Shown: in pieces, positions 14,501 through 30,100 of the stretch | Numbering within the stretch: position 1 is the first letter of the stretch | Layout of the letters: each line of letters starts with the position of its first letter | Source: Bathymodiolus brooksi | Lineage: Eukaryota > Mollusca > Bivalvia > Mytilida > Modiolidae | Assembly: GCA_963680875.1 (NCBI GenBank) | Contig: OY804584.1 | Location: 96,058,031 to 96,122,030 of the forward strand | Direction of reading: 5' to 3' | DNA length: 64,000 nt | The notes under the pieces: generated by a model | Seen by the model: the letters and a program-made list of their open reading frames with translations, nothing else | Told to the model about the DNA's origin: nothing | Databases searched by the model: none | Made by a program: the position numbers and the translations under genes

Positions 14501-17500
14501 TAGGAAGAGGGTTATGTAGTGAGTGGGGTTAAGTACACCTCAGTGAAATTATATCTAGTGTTGAGCTATACTGTTTTAATATAGGAGGAGGGTTATGTAG
14601 TGAGTGGGGTTAAGTACACCTCAGTAAAATTATATCTAGTGTTGAGCTATACTGTTTTAATATAGGAAGAGGGTTATGTAGTGAGTGGGGTTAAGTACAC
14701 CTCAGTGAAATTATATCTAGTGTTGAGCAATACCGTTTTAATATAGGAAGAGGGTTATGTAGTGAATAGGAAAAGTACACCTCAGTGAAATTATATCTAG
14801 TGTTGAGCTATACTGTTTTAATATAGGAGGGTTATGTAGTAAGTGGGAAAAGTACACCTCAGTGAAATTATATCTAGTGTTGAGCTATACTGTTTTAATA
14901 TAGGAGGAGGGTTATTTAGTGAGTGGGAAAAGTACACCTCAGTGAAATTATATCTAGTGTTGAGCTATACCGTTTTAATATAGGAAGAGGGTTATGTAGT
15001 GAGTAGGAAAAGTACACCTCAGTGAAATTATATCTAGTGTTGAGCTATACTGTTTTAATATAGGAGGAGGGTTATGTAGTGAATGGGAAAAGTACACCTC
15101 AGTGAAATTATATCTAGTGTTGAGCTATACCGTTTTAATATAGGAGGAGGGTTATGTAGTGAGTGGTAAAAGTACAACTCAATGAAATTATATCTAGTGA
15201 TGAGCTATACCGTTTTAATATAGGAAGAGGGTTATGTAATGCGTGGGAAAAGTACACCTCAGTGAAATTATATCTAGTGTTGAGCAATACCGTTTTAATA
15301 TAGGAGGAGGGTTATGTAGTGAGTTAAAAAAGTACAACTCAACGAAATTATATCTAGTGTTGAGCTATACCGTTTTAATATAGGAAGAGGGTTATGTAGT
15401 GAGTAGGAAAAGTACACCTCAGTGAAATTATATCTAGTGTTGAGCTATACTGCTTTAATATAGGAGAGTTATGTAGTGAGTGGGAAAAGTACACCTCAGT
15501 GAAATTATATCTAGTGTTGAGCTATACCGTTTTAATATAGGAAGAGGGTTATGTAGTGAGTAGGAAAAGTACACCTCAGTGAAATTATATCTAGTGATGA
15601 GCTATGCCGTTTTAATATAGGAAGAGGGTTATATAGTGAGTGGTAAAAGTACACCTCAGTGAAATTATATCTAGTGTTGAGCTATACCGTTTTAATATAG
15701 GAAGAGGGTTATGTAGTGAGTAGGAAAAGTACACCCCAGTGAAATTATATCTAGTGTTGAGCTATACCATTTAAATATAGGAGGAGGGTTATGTAGTGAG
15801 TGCGAAAAGTACACCCCAGTGAAATTATATCTAGTGTTGAGCTATACCGTTTTAATATAGGAGGAGGGTTATGTAGTGAGTGGTAAAAGTACACCTCAGT
15901 GAAATTATATCTAGTGTTGAGCTATACTGTTTTAATATAGGAGGAGGGTTATGTAGTGAGTGGTAAAAGTACAACTCAATGAAATTATATCTAGTGATGA
16001 GCTATACCGTTTTAATATAGGAGGAGGGTTATGTAATGAGTGGGAAAAGTACACCTCAGTGACATTATATCTAGTGTTGAGCCATACTGCTTTAATATAG
16101 GAGGAGAGTTATGTAGTGAGTGGGAAAAGTACAACTCAATGACATTATATCTAGTGTTGAGCTATACCGTTTTAATATAGGAAGAGGGTTATGTAGTGAG
16201 TAGGAAAAGTACACCTCAGTGAAATTATATCTAGTGTTGAGCTATACTGCTTTAATATAGGAGAGTTATGTAGTGAGTGGGAAAAGTACACCTCAGTGAA
16301 ATTATATCTAGTGTTGAGCTATACTGCTTTAATATAGGAGAGTTATGTAGTGAGTGGGAAAAGTACACCTCAGTGAAATTATATCTAGTGTTGAGCTATA
16401 CCGTTTTAATATAGGAAGAGGGTTATGTAGTGAGTGGGAAAAGTACACCTCAGTGAAATTATATCTAGTGTTGAGCTATACTGCTTTAATATAGGAGAGT
16501 TATGTAGTGAGTGGGAAAGGTACACCTCAGTGAAATTATATCTAGTGTTGAGCTATACCGTTTTAATATAGGAGGAGGGTTATGTAGTGAGTGGGAAAAG
16601 TACACCTCAGTGAAATTATATCTAGTGTTGAGCCATACTGCTTTAATATAGGAGGAGAGTTATGTAGTGAGTGGGAAAAGTACAACTCAATGACATTATA
16701 TCTAGTGTTGAGCTATACCGTTTTAATATAGGAAGAGGGTTATGTAGTGAGTAGGAAAAGTACACCTCAGTGAAATTATATCTAGTGTTAGGCTATACCG
16801 TTTTAATATAGGAAGAGGGTTATGTAGTGAGTAGGAAAAGTACACTTCAGTGAAATTATATCTAGTGTTGAGCTATACCGTTTTAATATAGGAGGAGGGT
16901 TATGTAGTGAGTGGGAAAAGTACACCTCAGTGAAATTATATCTAGTGTTGAGCTATACCGTTTTAATATAGGAGGAGGGTTATGTAGTGAGTGGTAAAAG
17001 TACACCTCAGTGAAATTATATCTAGTGTTGAGCTATACTGTTTTGATATAGGAGGAGGGTTATGTAGTGAGTGGGAAAAGTACATCTCAGTGAAATTATA
17101 TCTAGTGTTGAGCTATACCGTTTTAATATAGGAGGAGGGTTATGTAGTGAGTGGGAAAAGTACACCTCAGTGAAATTATATCTAGTGTTGAGCTATACCG
17201 TTTTAATATAGGAGGAGGGTTATGTAGTGAGTGGTAAAAGTACAACTCAATGAAATTATATCTAGTGATGAGCTATACCGTTTTAATATAGGAGGAGGGT
17301 TATGTAGTGAGTGGTAAAAGTACAACTCAATGAAATTATATCTAGTGATGAGCTATACCGTTTTAATATAGGAGGAGGGTTATGTAATGAGTGGGAAAAG
17401 TACACCTCAGTGAAATTATATCTAGTGTTGAGCTATACCGTTTAAATATAGGAGGAGGGTTATGTAGTGAGTTAGAAAAGTACAACTCAATGAAATTATA

Positions 17501-17784
17501 TCTAGTGTTGAGCTATACCATTTTAATATAGGAAGAGGGTTATGTAGTGAGTAGGAAAAGTACACCTCAGTGAAATTATATCTAGTGTTGAGCTATACTG
17601 CTTTAATATAGGAGAGTTATGTAGTGAGTGGGAAAAGTACACCTCAGTGAAATTATATCTAGTGTTGGGCAATACCGTTTTAATATAGGAGGAGGGTTAT
17701 GTAGTGAGTGGGAAAAGTACAACTCAATGAAATTATATCTAGTGTTGAGCTATACTGCTTTAATATAGGAGAGTTATGTAGTGA

Positions 17785-20090
17785 GTGGGAAAAGTACACC
17801 TCAGTGAAATTATATCTAGTGATGAGCTATACCGTTTTAATATAGGAAGAGGGTTATGTAGTGTGTGGGAAAAGTACACCTCCGTGAAATTATATCTAGT
17901 GTTGAGCTATACCGTTTTAATATAGGAAGAGGGTTATGTAGTGAGTAGGAAAAGTACACCTCAGTGAAATTATATCTAGTGTTGAGCTATACCATTTTAA
18001 TATAGGAGGAGGGTTATGTAGTGAGTGGGAAAAGTACACCTCAGTGAAATTATATCTAGTGTTGAGCTATACCGTTTTAATATAGGAGGAGGGTTATGTA
18101 GTGAGTTAGAAAAGTACAACTCAATGAAATTATATCTAGTGTTGAGCTATACCATTTTAATATAGGAAGAGGGTTATGTAGTGAGTAGGAAAAGTACACC
18201 TCAGTGAAATTATATCTAGTGTTGAGCTATACTGCTTTAATATAGGAGAGTTATGTAGTGAGTGGGAAAAGTACACCTCAGTGAAATTATATCTAGTGTT
18301 GAGCTATACCGTTTTAATATAGGAGGAGGGTTATGTAGTGAGTGGGAAAAGTACAACTCAATGAAATTATATCTAGTGTTGAGCTATACTGCTTTAATAT
18401 AGGAGAGTTATGTAGTGAGTGGGAAAAGTACACCTCAGTGAAATTATATCTAGTGTTGAGCTATACCGTTTTAATATAGGAAGAGGGTTATGTAGTGAGT
18501 AGGAAAAGTACACCTCAGTGAAATTATATCTAGTGTTGAGCTATACCATTTTAATATAGGAGGAGGGTTATGTAGTGAGTGGGAAAAGTACACCTCAGTG
18601 AAATTATATCTAGTGTTGAGCTATACCGTTTTAATATAGGAGGAGGGTTATGTAGTGAGTTAGAAAAGTACAACTCAATGAAATTATATCTAGTGTTGAG
18701 CTATACCATTTTAATATAGGAAGAGGGTTATGTAGTGAGTAGGAAAAGTACACCTCAGTGAAATTATATCTAGTGTTGAGCTATACTGCTTTAATATAGG
18801 AGAGTTATGTAGTGAGTGGGAAAAGTACACCTCAGTGAAATTATATCTAGTGTTGAGCTATACCGTTTTAATATAGGAGGAGGGTTATGTAGTGAGTGGG
18901 AAAAGTACAACTCAATGAAATTATATCTAGTGTTGAGCTATACTGCTTTAATATAGGAGAGTTATGTAGTGAGTGGGAAAAGTACACCTCAGTGAAATTA
19001 TATCTAGTGATGAGCTATACCGTTTTAATATAGGAAGAGGGTTATGTAGTGTGTGGGAAAAGTACACCTCCGTGAAATTATATCTAGTGTTGAGCTATAC
19101 CGTTTTAATATAGGAAGAGGGTTATGTAGTGAGTAGGAAAAGTACACCTCAGTGAAATTATATCTAGTGTTGAGCTATACCATTTTAATATAGGAGGAGG
19201 GTTATGTAGTGAGTGGAAAAAGTACACCTCAGTGAAATTATATCTAGTGTTGAGCTATACCGTTTTAATATAGGAAGAGGGTTATGTAGTGAGTAGGAAA
19301 AGTACACCTCAATGAAATTATATCTAGTGTTGAGCTATACCGTTTTAATATAGGAGGAGGGTTATGTAGTGAGTGGGAAAAGTACAACTCAATGAAATTA
19401 TATCTAGTGTTGAGCTATACTGCTTTAATATAGGAGAGTTATGCAGTGAGTGGGAAAAGTACACCTCAGTGAAATTATATCTAGTGATGAGCTATACCGT
19501 TTTAATATAGGAAGAGGGTTATGTAGTGTGTGGGAAAAGTACACCTCCGTGAAATTATATCTAGTGTTGAGCTATACCGTTTTAATATAGGAAGAGGGTT
19601 ATGTAGTGAGTAGGAAAAGTACACCTCAGTGAAATTATATCTAGTGTTGAGCTATACCATTTTAATATAGGAGGAGGGTTATGTAGTGAGTGGGAAAAGT
19701 ACACCTCAGTGAAATTATATCTAGTGTTGAGCTATACCGTTTTAATATAGGAAGAGGGTTATGTAGTGAGTAGGAAAAGTACACCTCAATGAAATTATAT
19801 CTAGTGTTGAGCTATTCCATTTTAATATAGGAGGAGGGTTATGTAGTGAGTGGGAAAAGTACACCTCAGTGAAATTATATCTAGTGTTGAGCTATACCGT
19901 TTTAATTTAGGAGGAGGGTTATGTAGTGAGTGGTAAAAGTACACCTCAGTGAAATTATATCTAGTGTTGAGCCATACTCTTTTAACATAGGAGGAGGGTT
20001 ATGTAGTGAGTGGGAAAAATACATCTCAGTGAAATTATATCTAGTGTTGAGCTGTACCGTTTTAATATAGGAGGAGGGTTATGTAGTGAG
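17785..20090. repeat. Satellite sub-block, copy 1 of a 3274-bp-offset duplication
   Basis: Rare markers here recur 3274 bp downstream: ttatgcag (atgcag at 19441 and 22715), gccatactcttttaacatag (19971 and 23245), and the acctccgtg monomers following gtgtgtggg. The block ends at an odd partial duplication, ttatgtagtgag repeated without the rest of a monomer, at 20079-20103. Limits are approximate. Confidence 0.75.
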
Positions 20091-21058
20091 TTATGTAGTG
20101 AGTGGGAAAAGTACATCTCAGTGAAATTATATCTAGTGTTGAGCTATACCGTTTTAATATAGGAAGAGGGTTATGTAGTGAGTGGGAAAAGTACACCTCA
20201 GTGAAATTATATCTAGTGTTGAGCTATACTGCTTTAATATAGGAGAGTTATGTAGTGAGTGGGAAAAGTACACCTCAGTGAAATTATATCTAGTGTTGAG
20301 CTATACCGTTTTAATATAGGAAGAGGGTTATGTAGTGAGTAGGAAAAGTACACTTCAGTGAAATTATATCTAGTGTTGAGCTATACCATTTTAATATAGG
20401 AGGAGGGTTATGTAGTGAGTGGGAAAAGTACACCTCAGTGAAATTATATCTAGTGTCGAGCTATACCGTTTTAATATAGGAGGAGGGTTATGTAGTGAGT
20501 GGTAAAAGTACACCTCAGTGAAATTATATCTAGTGTTGAGCTATACTGTTTTAATATAGGAGCAGGGTCATGTAGTGAGTGGGAAAAGTACATCTCAGTG
20601 AAATTATATCTAGTGTTGAGCTATACCGTTTTAATATAGGAGGAGGGTTATGTAGTGAGTGGGAAAAGTACACCTCAGTGAAATTATATCTAGTGTTGAG
20701 CTATACCGTTTTAATATAGGAGGAGGGTTATGTAGTGAGTGGTAAAAGTACAACTCAATGAAATTATATCTAGTGATGAGCTATACCGTTTTAATATAGG
20801 AGGAGGGTTATGTAGTGAGTGGTAAAAGTACAACTCAATGAAATTATATCTAGTGATGAGCTATACCGTTTTAATATAGGAGGAGAGTTATGTAATGCGT
20901 GGGAAAAGTACACCTCCGTGAAATTATATCTAGTGTTGAGCTATACCGTTTTAATATAGGAAGAGGGTTATGTAGTGAGTAGGAAAAGTACACCTCAGTG
21001 AAATTATATCTAGTGTTGAGCTATACCATTTTAATATAGGAGGAGGGTTATGTAGTGA

Positions 21059-23364
21059 GTGGGAAAAGTACACCTCAGTGAAATTATATCTAGTGATGAG
21101 CTATACCGTTTTAATATAGGAAGAGGGTTATGTAGTGTGTGGGAAAAGTACACCTCCGTGAAATTATATCTAGTGTTGAGCTATACCGTTTTAATATAGG
21201 AAGAGGGTTATGTAGTGAGTAGGAAAAGTACACCTCAGTGAAATTATATCTAGTGTTGAGCTATACCATTTTAATATAGGAGGAGGGTTATGTAGTGAGT
21301 GGGAAAAGTACACCTCAGTGAAATTATATCTAGTGTTGAGCTATACCGTTTTAATATAGGAGGAGGGTTATGTAGTGAGTTAGAAAAGTACAACTCAATG
21401 AAATTATATCTAGTGTTGAGCTATACCATTTTAATATAGGAAGAGGGTTATGTAGTGAGTAGGAAAAGTACACCTCAGTGAAATTATATCTAGTGTTGAG
21501 CTATACTGCTTTAATATAGGAGAGTTATGTAGTGAGTGGGAAAAGTACACCTCAGTGAAATTATATCTAGTGTTGAGCTATACCGTTTTAATATAGGAGG
21601 AGGGTTATGTAGTGAGTGGGAAAAGTACAACTCAATGAAATTATATCTAGTGTTGAGCTATACTGCTTTAATATAGGAGAGTTATGTAGTGAGTGGGAAA
21701 AGTACACCTCAGTGAAATTATATCTAGTGTTGAGCTATACCGTTTTAATATAGGAAGAGGGTTATGTAGTGAGTAGGAAAAGTACACCTCAGTGAAATTA
21801 TATCTAGTGTTGAGCTATACCATTTTAATATAGGAGGAGGGTTATGTAGTGAGTGGGAAAAGTACACCTCAGTGAAATTATATCTAGTGTTGAGCTATAC
21901 CGTTTTAATATAGGAGGAGGGTTATGTAGTGAGTTAGAAAAGTACAACTCAATGAAATTATATCTAGTGTTGAGCTATACCATTTTAATATAGGAAGAGG
22001 GTTATGTAGTGAGTAGGAAAAGTACACCTCAGTGAAATTATATCTAGTGTTGAGCTATACTGCTTTAATATAGGAGAGTTATGTAGTGAGTGGGAAAAGT
22101 ACACCTCAGTGAAATTATATCTAGTGTTGAGCTATACCGTTTTAATATAGGAGGAGGGTTATGTAGTGAGTGGGAAAAGTACAACTCAATGAAATTATAT
22201 CTAGTGTTGAACTATACTGCTTTAATATAGGAGAGTTATGTAGTGAGTGGGAAAAGTACACCTCAGTGAAATTATATCTAGTGATGAGCTATACAGTTTT
22301 AATATAGGAAGAGGGTTATGTAGTGTGTGGGAAAAGTACACCTCCGTGAAATTATATCTAGTGTTGAGCTATACCGTTTTAATATAGGAAGAGGGTTATG
22401 TAGTGAGTAGGAAAAGTACACCTCAGTGAAATTATATCTAGTGTTGAGCTATACCATTTTAATATAGGAGGAGGGTTATGTAGTGAGTGGGAAAAGTACA
22501 CCTCAGTGAAATTATATCTAGTGTTGAGCTATACCGTTTTAATATAGGAAGAGGGTTATGTAGTGAGTAGGAAAAGTACACCTCAATGAAATTATATCTA
22601 GTGTTGAGCTATACCGTTTTAATATAGGAGGAGGGTTATGTAGTGAGTGGGAAAAGTACAACTCAATGAAATTATATCTAGTGTTGAGCTATACTGCTTT
22701 AATATAGGAGAGTTATGCAGTGAGTGGGAAAAGTACACCTCAGTGAAATTATATCTAGTGATGAGCTATACCGTTTTAATATAGGAAGAGGGTTATGTAG
22801 TGTGTGGGAAAAGTACACCTCCGTGAAATTATATCTAGTGTTGAGCTATACCGTTTTAATATAGGAAGAGGGTTATGTAGTGAGTAGGAAAAGTACACCT
22901 CAGTGAAATTATATCTAGTGTTGAGCTATACCATTTTAATATAGGAGGAGGGTTATGTAGTGAGTGGGAAAAGTACACCTCAGTGAAATTATATCTAGTG
23001 TTGAGCTATACCGTTTTAATATAGGAAGAGGGTTATGTAGTGAGTAGGAAAAGTACACCTCAATGAAATTATATCTAGTGTTGAGCTATTCCATTTTAAT
23101 ATAGGAGGAGGGTTATGTAGTGAGTGGGAAAAGTACACCTCAGTGAAATTATATCTAGTGTTGAGCTATACCGTTTTAATTTAGGAGGAGGGTTATGTAG
23201 TGAGTGGTAAAAGTACACCTCAGTGAAATTATATCTAGTGTTGAGCCATACTCTTTTAACATAGGAGGAGGGTTATGTAGTGAGTGGGAAAAATACATCT
23301 CAGTGAAATTATATCTAGTGTTGAGCTGTACCGTTTTAATATAGGAGGAGGGTTATGTAGTGAG
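21059..23364. repeat. Satellite sub-block, copy 2 of a 3274-bp-offset duplication
   Basis: This matches 17785-20090 monomer by monomer, including the gatgag, gtgtgtggg/ctccgtg, ttatgcag and catactctttt variants. At the right end this copy continues into a normal gtggtaaaag monomer, where copy 1 has the partial duplication. Confidence 0.75.
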
Positions 23365-24143
23365 TGGTAAAAGTACAACTCAATGAAATTATATCTAGTG
23401 ATGAGCTATACTGTTTTAATATAGGAGGAGGGTTATGTAATGCGTGGGAAAAGTACACCTCAGTGAAATTATATCTAGTGTTGAGCTATACCGTTTTAAT
23501 ATAGGAAGAGGGTTATGTAGTGAGTAGGAAAAGTACACCTCAGTGAAATTATATCTAGTGTTGAGCTATACTGCTTTAATATAGGAGAGTTATGTAGTGA
23601 GTGGGAAAAGTACACCTCAGTGAAATTATATCTAGTGTTGAGCTATACCGTTTTAATATAGGAGGAGGGTTATGTAGTGAGTGGGAAAAGTACACCTCAG
23701 TGAAATTATATCTAGTGTTGAGCCATACTGCTTTAATATAGGAGGAGAGTTATGTAGTGAGTGGGAAAAGCACACCTCAGTGAAATTATATCTAGTGTTG
23801 AGCTATACTGCTTTAATATAGGAGAGTTATGTAGTGAGTGGGAAAAGTACACCTCAGTGAAATTATATCTAGTGTTGAGCTATACCGTTTTAATATAGGA
23901 AGAGGGTTATGTAGTGAGTGGGAAAAGTACACCTCAGTGAAATTATATCTAGTGTTGAGCTATACTGCTTTAATATAGGAGAGTTATGTAGTGAGTGGGA
24001 AAAGTACACCTCAGTGAAATTATATCTAGTGTTGAGCTATACCGTTTTAATATAGGAAGAGGGTTATGTAGTGAGTAGGAAAAGTACACTTCAGTGAAAT
24101 TATATCTAGTGTTGAGCTATACCATTTTAATATAGGAGGAGGG

Positions 24144-27100
24144 TTATGTAGTGATTGGGAAAAGTACACCTCAGTGAAATTATATCTAGTGTCGAGCTAT
24201 ACCGTTTTAATATAGGAGGAGGGTTATGTAGTGAGTGGGAAAAGTACATCTCAGTGAAATTATATCTAGTGTTGAGCTATACCGTTTTAATATAGGAGGA
24301 GGGTTATGTAGTGAGTGGGAAAAGTACACCTCAGTGAAATTATATCTAGTGTTGAGCTATACCGTTTTAATATAGGAGGAGGGTTATGTAGTGAGTGGTA
24401 AAAGTACAACTCAATGAAATTATATCTAGTGATGAGCTATACCGTTTTAATATAGGAGGAGGGTTATGTAGTGAGTGGTAAAAGTACAACTCAATGAAAT
24501 TATATCTAGTGATGAGCTATACCGTTTTAATATAGGAGGAGAGTTATGTAATGCGTGGGAAAAGTACACCTCAGTGAAATTATATCTAGTGTTGAGCTAT
24601 ACCGTTTTAATATAGGAGGAGGGTTATGTAGTGAGTTAGAAAAGTACAACTCAATGAAATTATATCTAGTGTTGAGCTATACCGTTTTAATATAGGAAAA
24701 GGGTTATGTAGTGAGTAGGAAAAGTACACCTCAGTGAAATTATATCTAGTGTTGAGCTATACTGCTTTAATATAGGAGAGTTATGTAGTGAGTGGGAAAA
24801 GTACACCTCAGTGAAATTATATCTAGTGTTGAGCTATACCATTTTAATATAGGAAGAGGGTTATGTAGTGAGTAGGAAAAGTACACCTCAGTGAAATTAT
24901 ATCTAGTGATGAGCTATACCGTTTTAATATAGGAAGAGGGTTATGTAGTATGTGGGAAAAGTACACCTCAGTGAAATTATATCTAGTGTTGAGCTATACC
25001 GTTTTAATATAGGAAGAGGGTTATGTAGTGAGTAGGAAAAGTACACCTCAGTGAAATTATATCTAGTGTTGAGCTATACCATTTTAATATAGGAGGAGGG
25101 TTATGTAGTGATTGGGAAAGTACACCTCAGTGAAATTATATCTAGTGTTGAGCTATAACGTTTTAATATAGGAAGAGGGTTATGTAGTGAGTAGGAAAAT
25201 TACACCTCAATGAAATTATATCTAGTGTTGAGCTATATCATTTTAATATAGGAGGAGGGTTATGTAGTGAGTGGGAAAAGTACACCTCAGTGAAATTATA
25301 TCTAGTGTTGAGCTATACCGTTTTAATTTAGGAGGAGGGTTATGTAGTGAGTGGTAAAAGTACACCTCAGTGAAATTATATCTAGTGTTGAGCTATACTG
25401 TTTTAATATAGGAGGAGGGTTATGTAGTGAGTGGGAAAAATACATCTCAGTGAAATTATATCTAGTGTTGAGCTGTACCGTTTTAATATAGGAGGAGGGT
25501 TATGTAGTGAGTGGTAAAAGTACATCTCAATGAAATTATATCTAGTGATGAGCTAGACTGTTTTAATATAGGAGGAGGGTTATGTAATGCGTGGGAAAAG
25601 TACACCTCAGTGAAATTATATCTAGTGTTGAGCTATACCGTTTTAATATAGGAAGAGGGTTATGTAGTGAGTAGGAAAAGTACACCTCAGTGAAATTATA
25701 TCTAGTGTTGAGCTATACCATTTTAATATAGGAGGAGGGTTATGTAGTGAGTGGGAAAAGTACACCTCAGTGAAATTATATCTAGTGTTGAGCTATACCG
25801 TTTTAATATTGGAAGAGGGTTATGTAGTGAGTAGGAAAAGTACACCTCAATGAAATTATATCTAGTGTTGAGCTATACCATTTTAATATAGGAGGAGGGT
25901 TATGTAGTGAGTGGGAAAAGTACACCTCAGTGAAATTATATCTAGTGTTGAGCTATACTGTTTTAATATAGGAGGAGGGTTATGTAATGCGTGGGAAAAG
26001 TACACCTCAGTGAAATTATATCTAGTGTTGAGCTATACCGTTTTAATATAGGAAGAGGGTTATGTAGTGAGTAGGAAAAGTACACCTCAGTGAAATTATA
26101 TCTAGTGTTGAGCTATACCATTTTAATATAGGAGGAGGGTTATGTAGTGAGTGGGAAAAGTACACCTCAGTGAAATTATATCTAGTGTTGAGCTATACCG
26201 TTTTAATATAGGAGGAGGGTTATGTAGTGAGTGGTAAAAGTACACCTCAGTGAAATTATATCTAGTGTTGAGCTATACTGTTTTAATATAGGAGGAGGGT
26301 TATGTAGTGAGTGGGAAAAGTACATCTCAGTGAAATTATATCTAGTGTTGAGCTATACCGTTTTAATATAGGAGGAGGGTTATGTAGTGAGTGGGAAAAG
26401 TACACCTCAGTGAAATTATATCTAGTGTTGAGCTATACCGTTTTAATATAGGAGGAGGGTTATGTAGTGAGTGGTAAAAGTACAACTCAATGAAATTATA
26501 TCTAGTGATGAGCTATACCGTTTTAATATAGGAGGAGGGTTATGTAATGAGTGGGAAAAGTACACCTCAGTGAAATTATATCTAGTGTTGAGCTATACCG
26601 TTTTAATATAGGAGGAGGGTTATGTAGTGAGTGGGAAAAGTACAACTCAATGACATTATATCTAGTGTTGAGCTATACCGTTTTAATATAGGAAGAGGGT
26701 TATGTAGTGAGTAGGAAAAGTACACCTCAGTGAAATTATATCTAGTGTTGAGCTATACTTCTTTAATATAGGAGAGTTATGTAGTGAGTGGGAAAAGTAC
26801 ACCTCAGTGAAATTATATCTAGTGTTGAGCTCTACCGTTTTAATATAGGAAGAGGGTTATGTAGTTAGTAGGAAAAGTACACCTCAGTGAAATTATATCT
26901 AGTGTTGAGCTATACCATTTTAATATAGGAGGAGGGTTATGTAGTTAGTGGGAAAAGTACACCTCAGTGAAATTATATCTAGTGTTGAGCTTTGCCGTTT
27001 TAATATAGGAGGAGGGTTATGTAGTGAGTGGGAAAAGTACAACTCAATGACATTATATCTAGTGTTGAGCTATACCGTTTTAATATAGGAAGAGGGTTAT

Positions 27101-30100
27101 GTAGTGAGTGGGAAAAGTACACCTCAGTGAAATTATATCTAGTGTTGAGCTATACTGCTTTAATATAGGAGAGTTATGTAGTGAGTGAGAAAAGTACACC
27201 TCAGTGAAATTATATCTAGTGTTGAGCTATACCGTTTTAATATAGGAAGAGGGTTATGTAGTGAGTAGGAAAAGTACACCTCAGTGAAATTATATCTAGT
27301 GTTGAGCTATACCGTTTTAATATAGGAGGAGGGTTATGTATTGAGTGGGAAAAGTACACCTCAGTGAAATTATATCTAGTGTTGAGCTATACCGTTTTAA
27401 TATAGGAGGAGGGTTATGTAGTGAGTGGGAAAAGTACAACTCAATGATATTATATCTAGTGTTGAGCTATACCGTTTTAATATAGGAAGAGGGTTATGTA
27501 GTGAGTAGGAAAAGTACACCTCAGTGAAATTATATCTAGTGTTGAGCTATACCATTTTAATATAGGAGGAGGGTTATGTAGTGAGTGGGAAAAGTACACC
27601 TCAGTGAAATTATATCTAGTGTTGAGCTATACCATTTTAATATAGGAGGAGGGTTATGTAGTGAGTGGGAAAAGTACACCTCAGTGAAATTATATCTAGT
27701 GTTGAGCTAACCGTTTTAATATAGGAGGAGGGCTATGTAGTGAGTGGAAAAATACACCTCAGTGAAATTATATCTAGTGTTGAGCTATACTGTTTTAATA
27801 TAGGAGGAGGGTTATGTAGTGAGTGGGAAAAGTACATCTCAGTGAAATTATATCTAGTGTTGAGCTATACCATTTTAATATAGGAGGAGGGTTATGTAGT
27901 GAGTGGGAAAAGTACACCTCAGTGAAATTATATCTAGTGTTGAGCCATACTGCTTTAATATAGGAGGAGAGTTATGTAGTGAGTGGGAAAAGTACACCTC
28001 AGTGAAATTATATCTAGTGTTGAGCTATACCGTTTTAATATAGGAGGAGGGTTATGTAGTGAGTCGGAAAAGTACAACTCAATGCCATTATATCTAGTGT
28101 TGAGCTATACCGTTTTAATATAGGAAGAGGGTTATGTAGTGAGTAGGAAAAGTACACTTCAGTGAAATTATATCTAGTGTTGAGCTATACTTCTTTAATA
28201 TAGGAGAGTTATGTAGTGAGTGGGAAAAGTACACCTCAGTGAAATTATATCTAGTGTTGAGCTCTACCGTTTTAATATAGGAAGAGGGTTATGTAGTGAG
28301 TAGGAAAAGTACACCTCAGTGAAATTATATCTAGTGTTGAGCTATACCATTTTAATATAGGAGGAGGGTTATGTAGTGAGTGGGAAAAGTACATCTCAGT
28401 GAAATTATATCTAGTGTTGAGCTATACCGTTTTAATATAGGAGGAGGGTTATGTAGTGAGTGGGAAAAGTACAACTCAATGACATTATATCTAGTGTTGA
28501 GCTATACCGTTTTAATATAGGAAGAGGGTTATGTAGTGAGTGGGAAAAGTACACCTCAGTGAAATTATATCTAGTGTTGAGCTATACTGCTTTAATATAG
28601 GAGAGTTATGTAGTGAGTGAGAAAAGTACACCTCAGTGAAATTATATCTAATGTTGAGCTATACCGTTTTAATATAGGAAGAGGGTTATGTAGTGAGTAG
28701 GAAAAGTACACCTCAGTGAAATTATATCTAGTGTTGAGCTATACCGTTTTAATATAGGAGGAGGGTTATGTATTGAGTGGGAAAAGTACACCTCAGTGAA
28801 ATTATATCTAGTGTTGAGCTATACCGTTTTAATATAGGAGGAGGGTTATGTAGTGAGTGGGAAAAGTACAACTCAATGATATTATATCTAGTGTTGAGCT
28901 ATACCGTTTTAATATAGGAAGAGGGTTATGTAGTGAGTAGGAAAAGTACACCTCAGTGAAATTATATCTAGTGTTGAGCTATACCATTTTAATATAGGAG
29001 GAGGGTTATGTAGTGAGTGGGAAAAGTACACCTCAGTGAAATTATATCTAGTGTTGAGCTATACCATTTTAATATAGGAGGAGGGTTATGTAGTGAGTGG
29101 GAAAAGTACACCTCAGTGAAATTATATCTAGTGTTGAGCTAACCGTTTTAATATAGGAGGAGGGCTATGTAGTGAGTGGAAAAATACACCTCAGTGAAAT
29201 TATATCTAGTGTTGAGCTATACTGTTTTAATATAGGAGGAGGGTTATGTAGTGAGTGGGAAAAGTACATCTCAGTGAAATTATATCTAGTGTTGAGCTAT
29301 ACCATTTTAATATAGGAGGAGGGTTATGTAGTGAGTGGGAAAAGTACACCTCAGTGAAATTATATCTAGTGTTGAGCCATACTGCTTTAATATAGGAGGA
29401 GAGTTATGTAGTGAGTGGGAAAAGTACACCTCAGTGAAATTATATCTAGTGTTGAGCTATACCGTTTTAATATAGGAGGAGGGTTATGTAGTGAGTCGGA
29501 AAAGTACAACTCAATGCCATTATATCTAGTGTTGAGCTATACCGTTTTAATATAGGAAGAGGGTTATGTAGTGAGTAGGAAAAGTACACCTCAGTGAAAT
29601 TATATCTAGTGTTGAGCTATACTTCTTTAATATAGGAGAGTTATGTAGTGAGTGGGAAAAGTACACCTCAGTGAAATTATATCTAGTGTTGAGCTCTACC
29701 GTTTTAATATAGGAAGAGGGTTATGTAGTGAGTAGGAAAAGTACACCTCAGTGAAATTATATCTAGTGTTGAGCTATACCATTTTAATATAGGAGGAGGG
29801 TTATGTAGTGAGTGGGAAAAGTACATCTCAGTGAAATTATATCTAGTGTTGAGCTATACCGTTTTAATATAGGAGGAGGGTTATGTAGTGAGTGGGAAAA
29901 GTACAACTCAATGACATTATATCTAGTGTTGAGCTATACCGTTTTAATATAGGAAGAGGGTTATGTAGTGAGTGGGAAAAGTACACCTCAGTGAAATTAT
30001 ATCTAGTGTTGAGCTATACTGCTTTAATATAGGAGAGTTATGTAGTGAGTGAGAAAAGTACACCTCAGTGAAATTATATCTAATGTTGAGCTATACCGTT

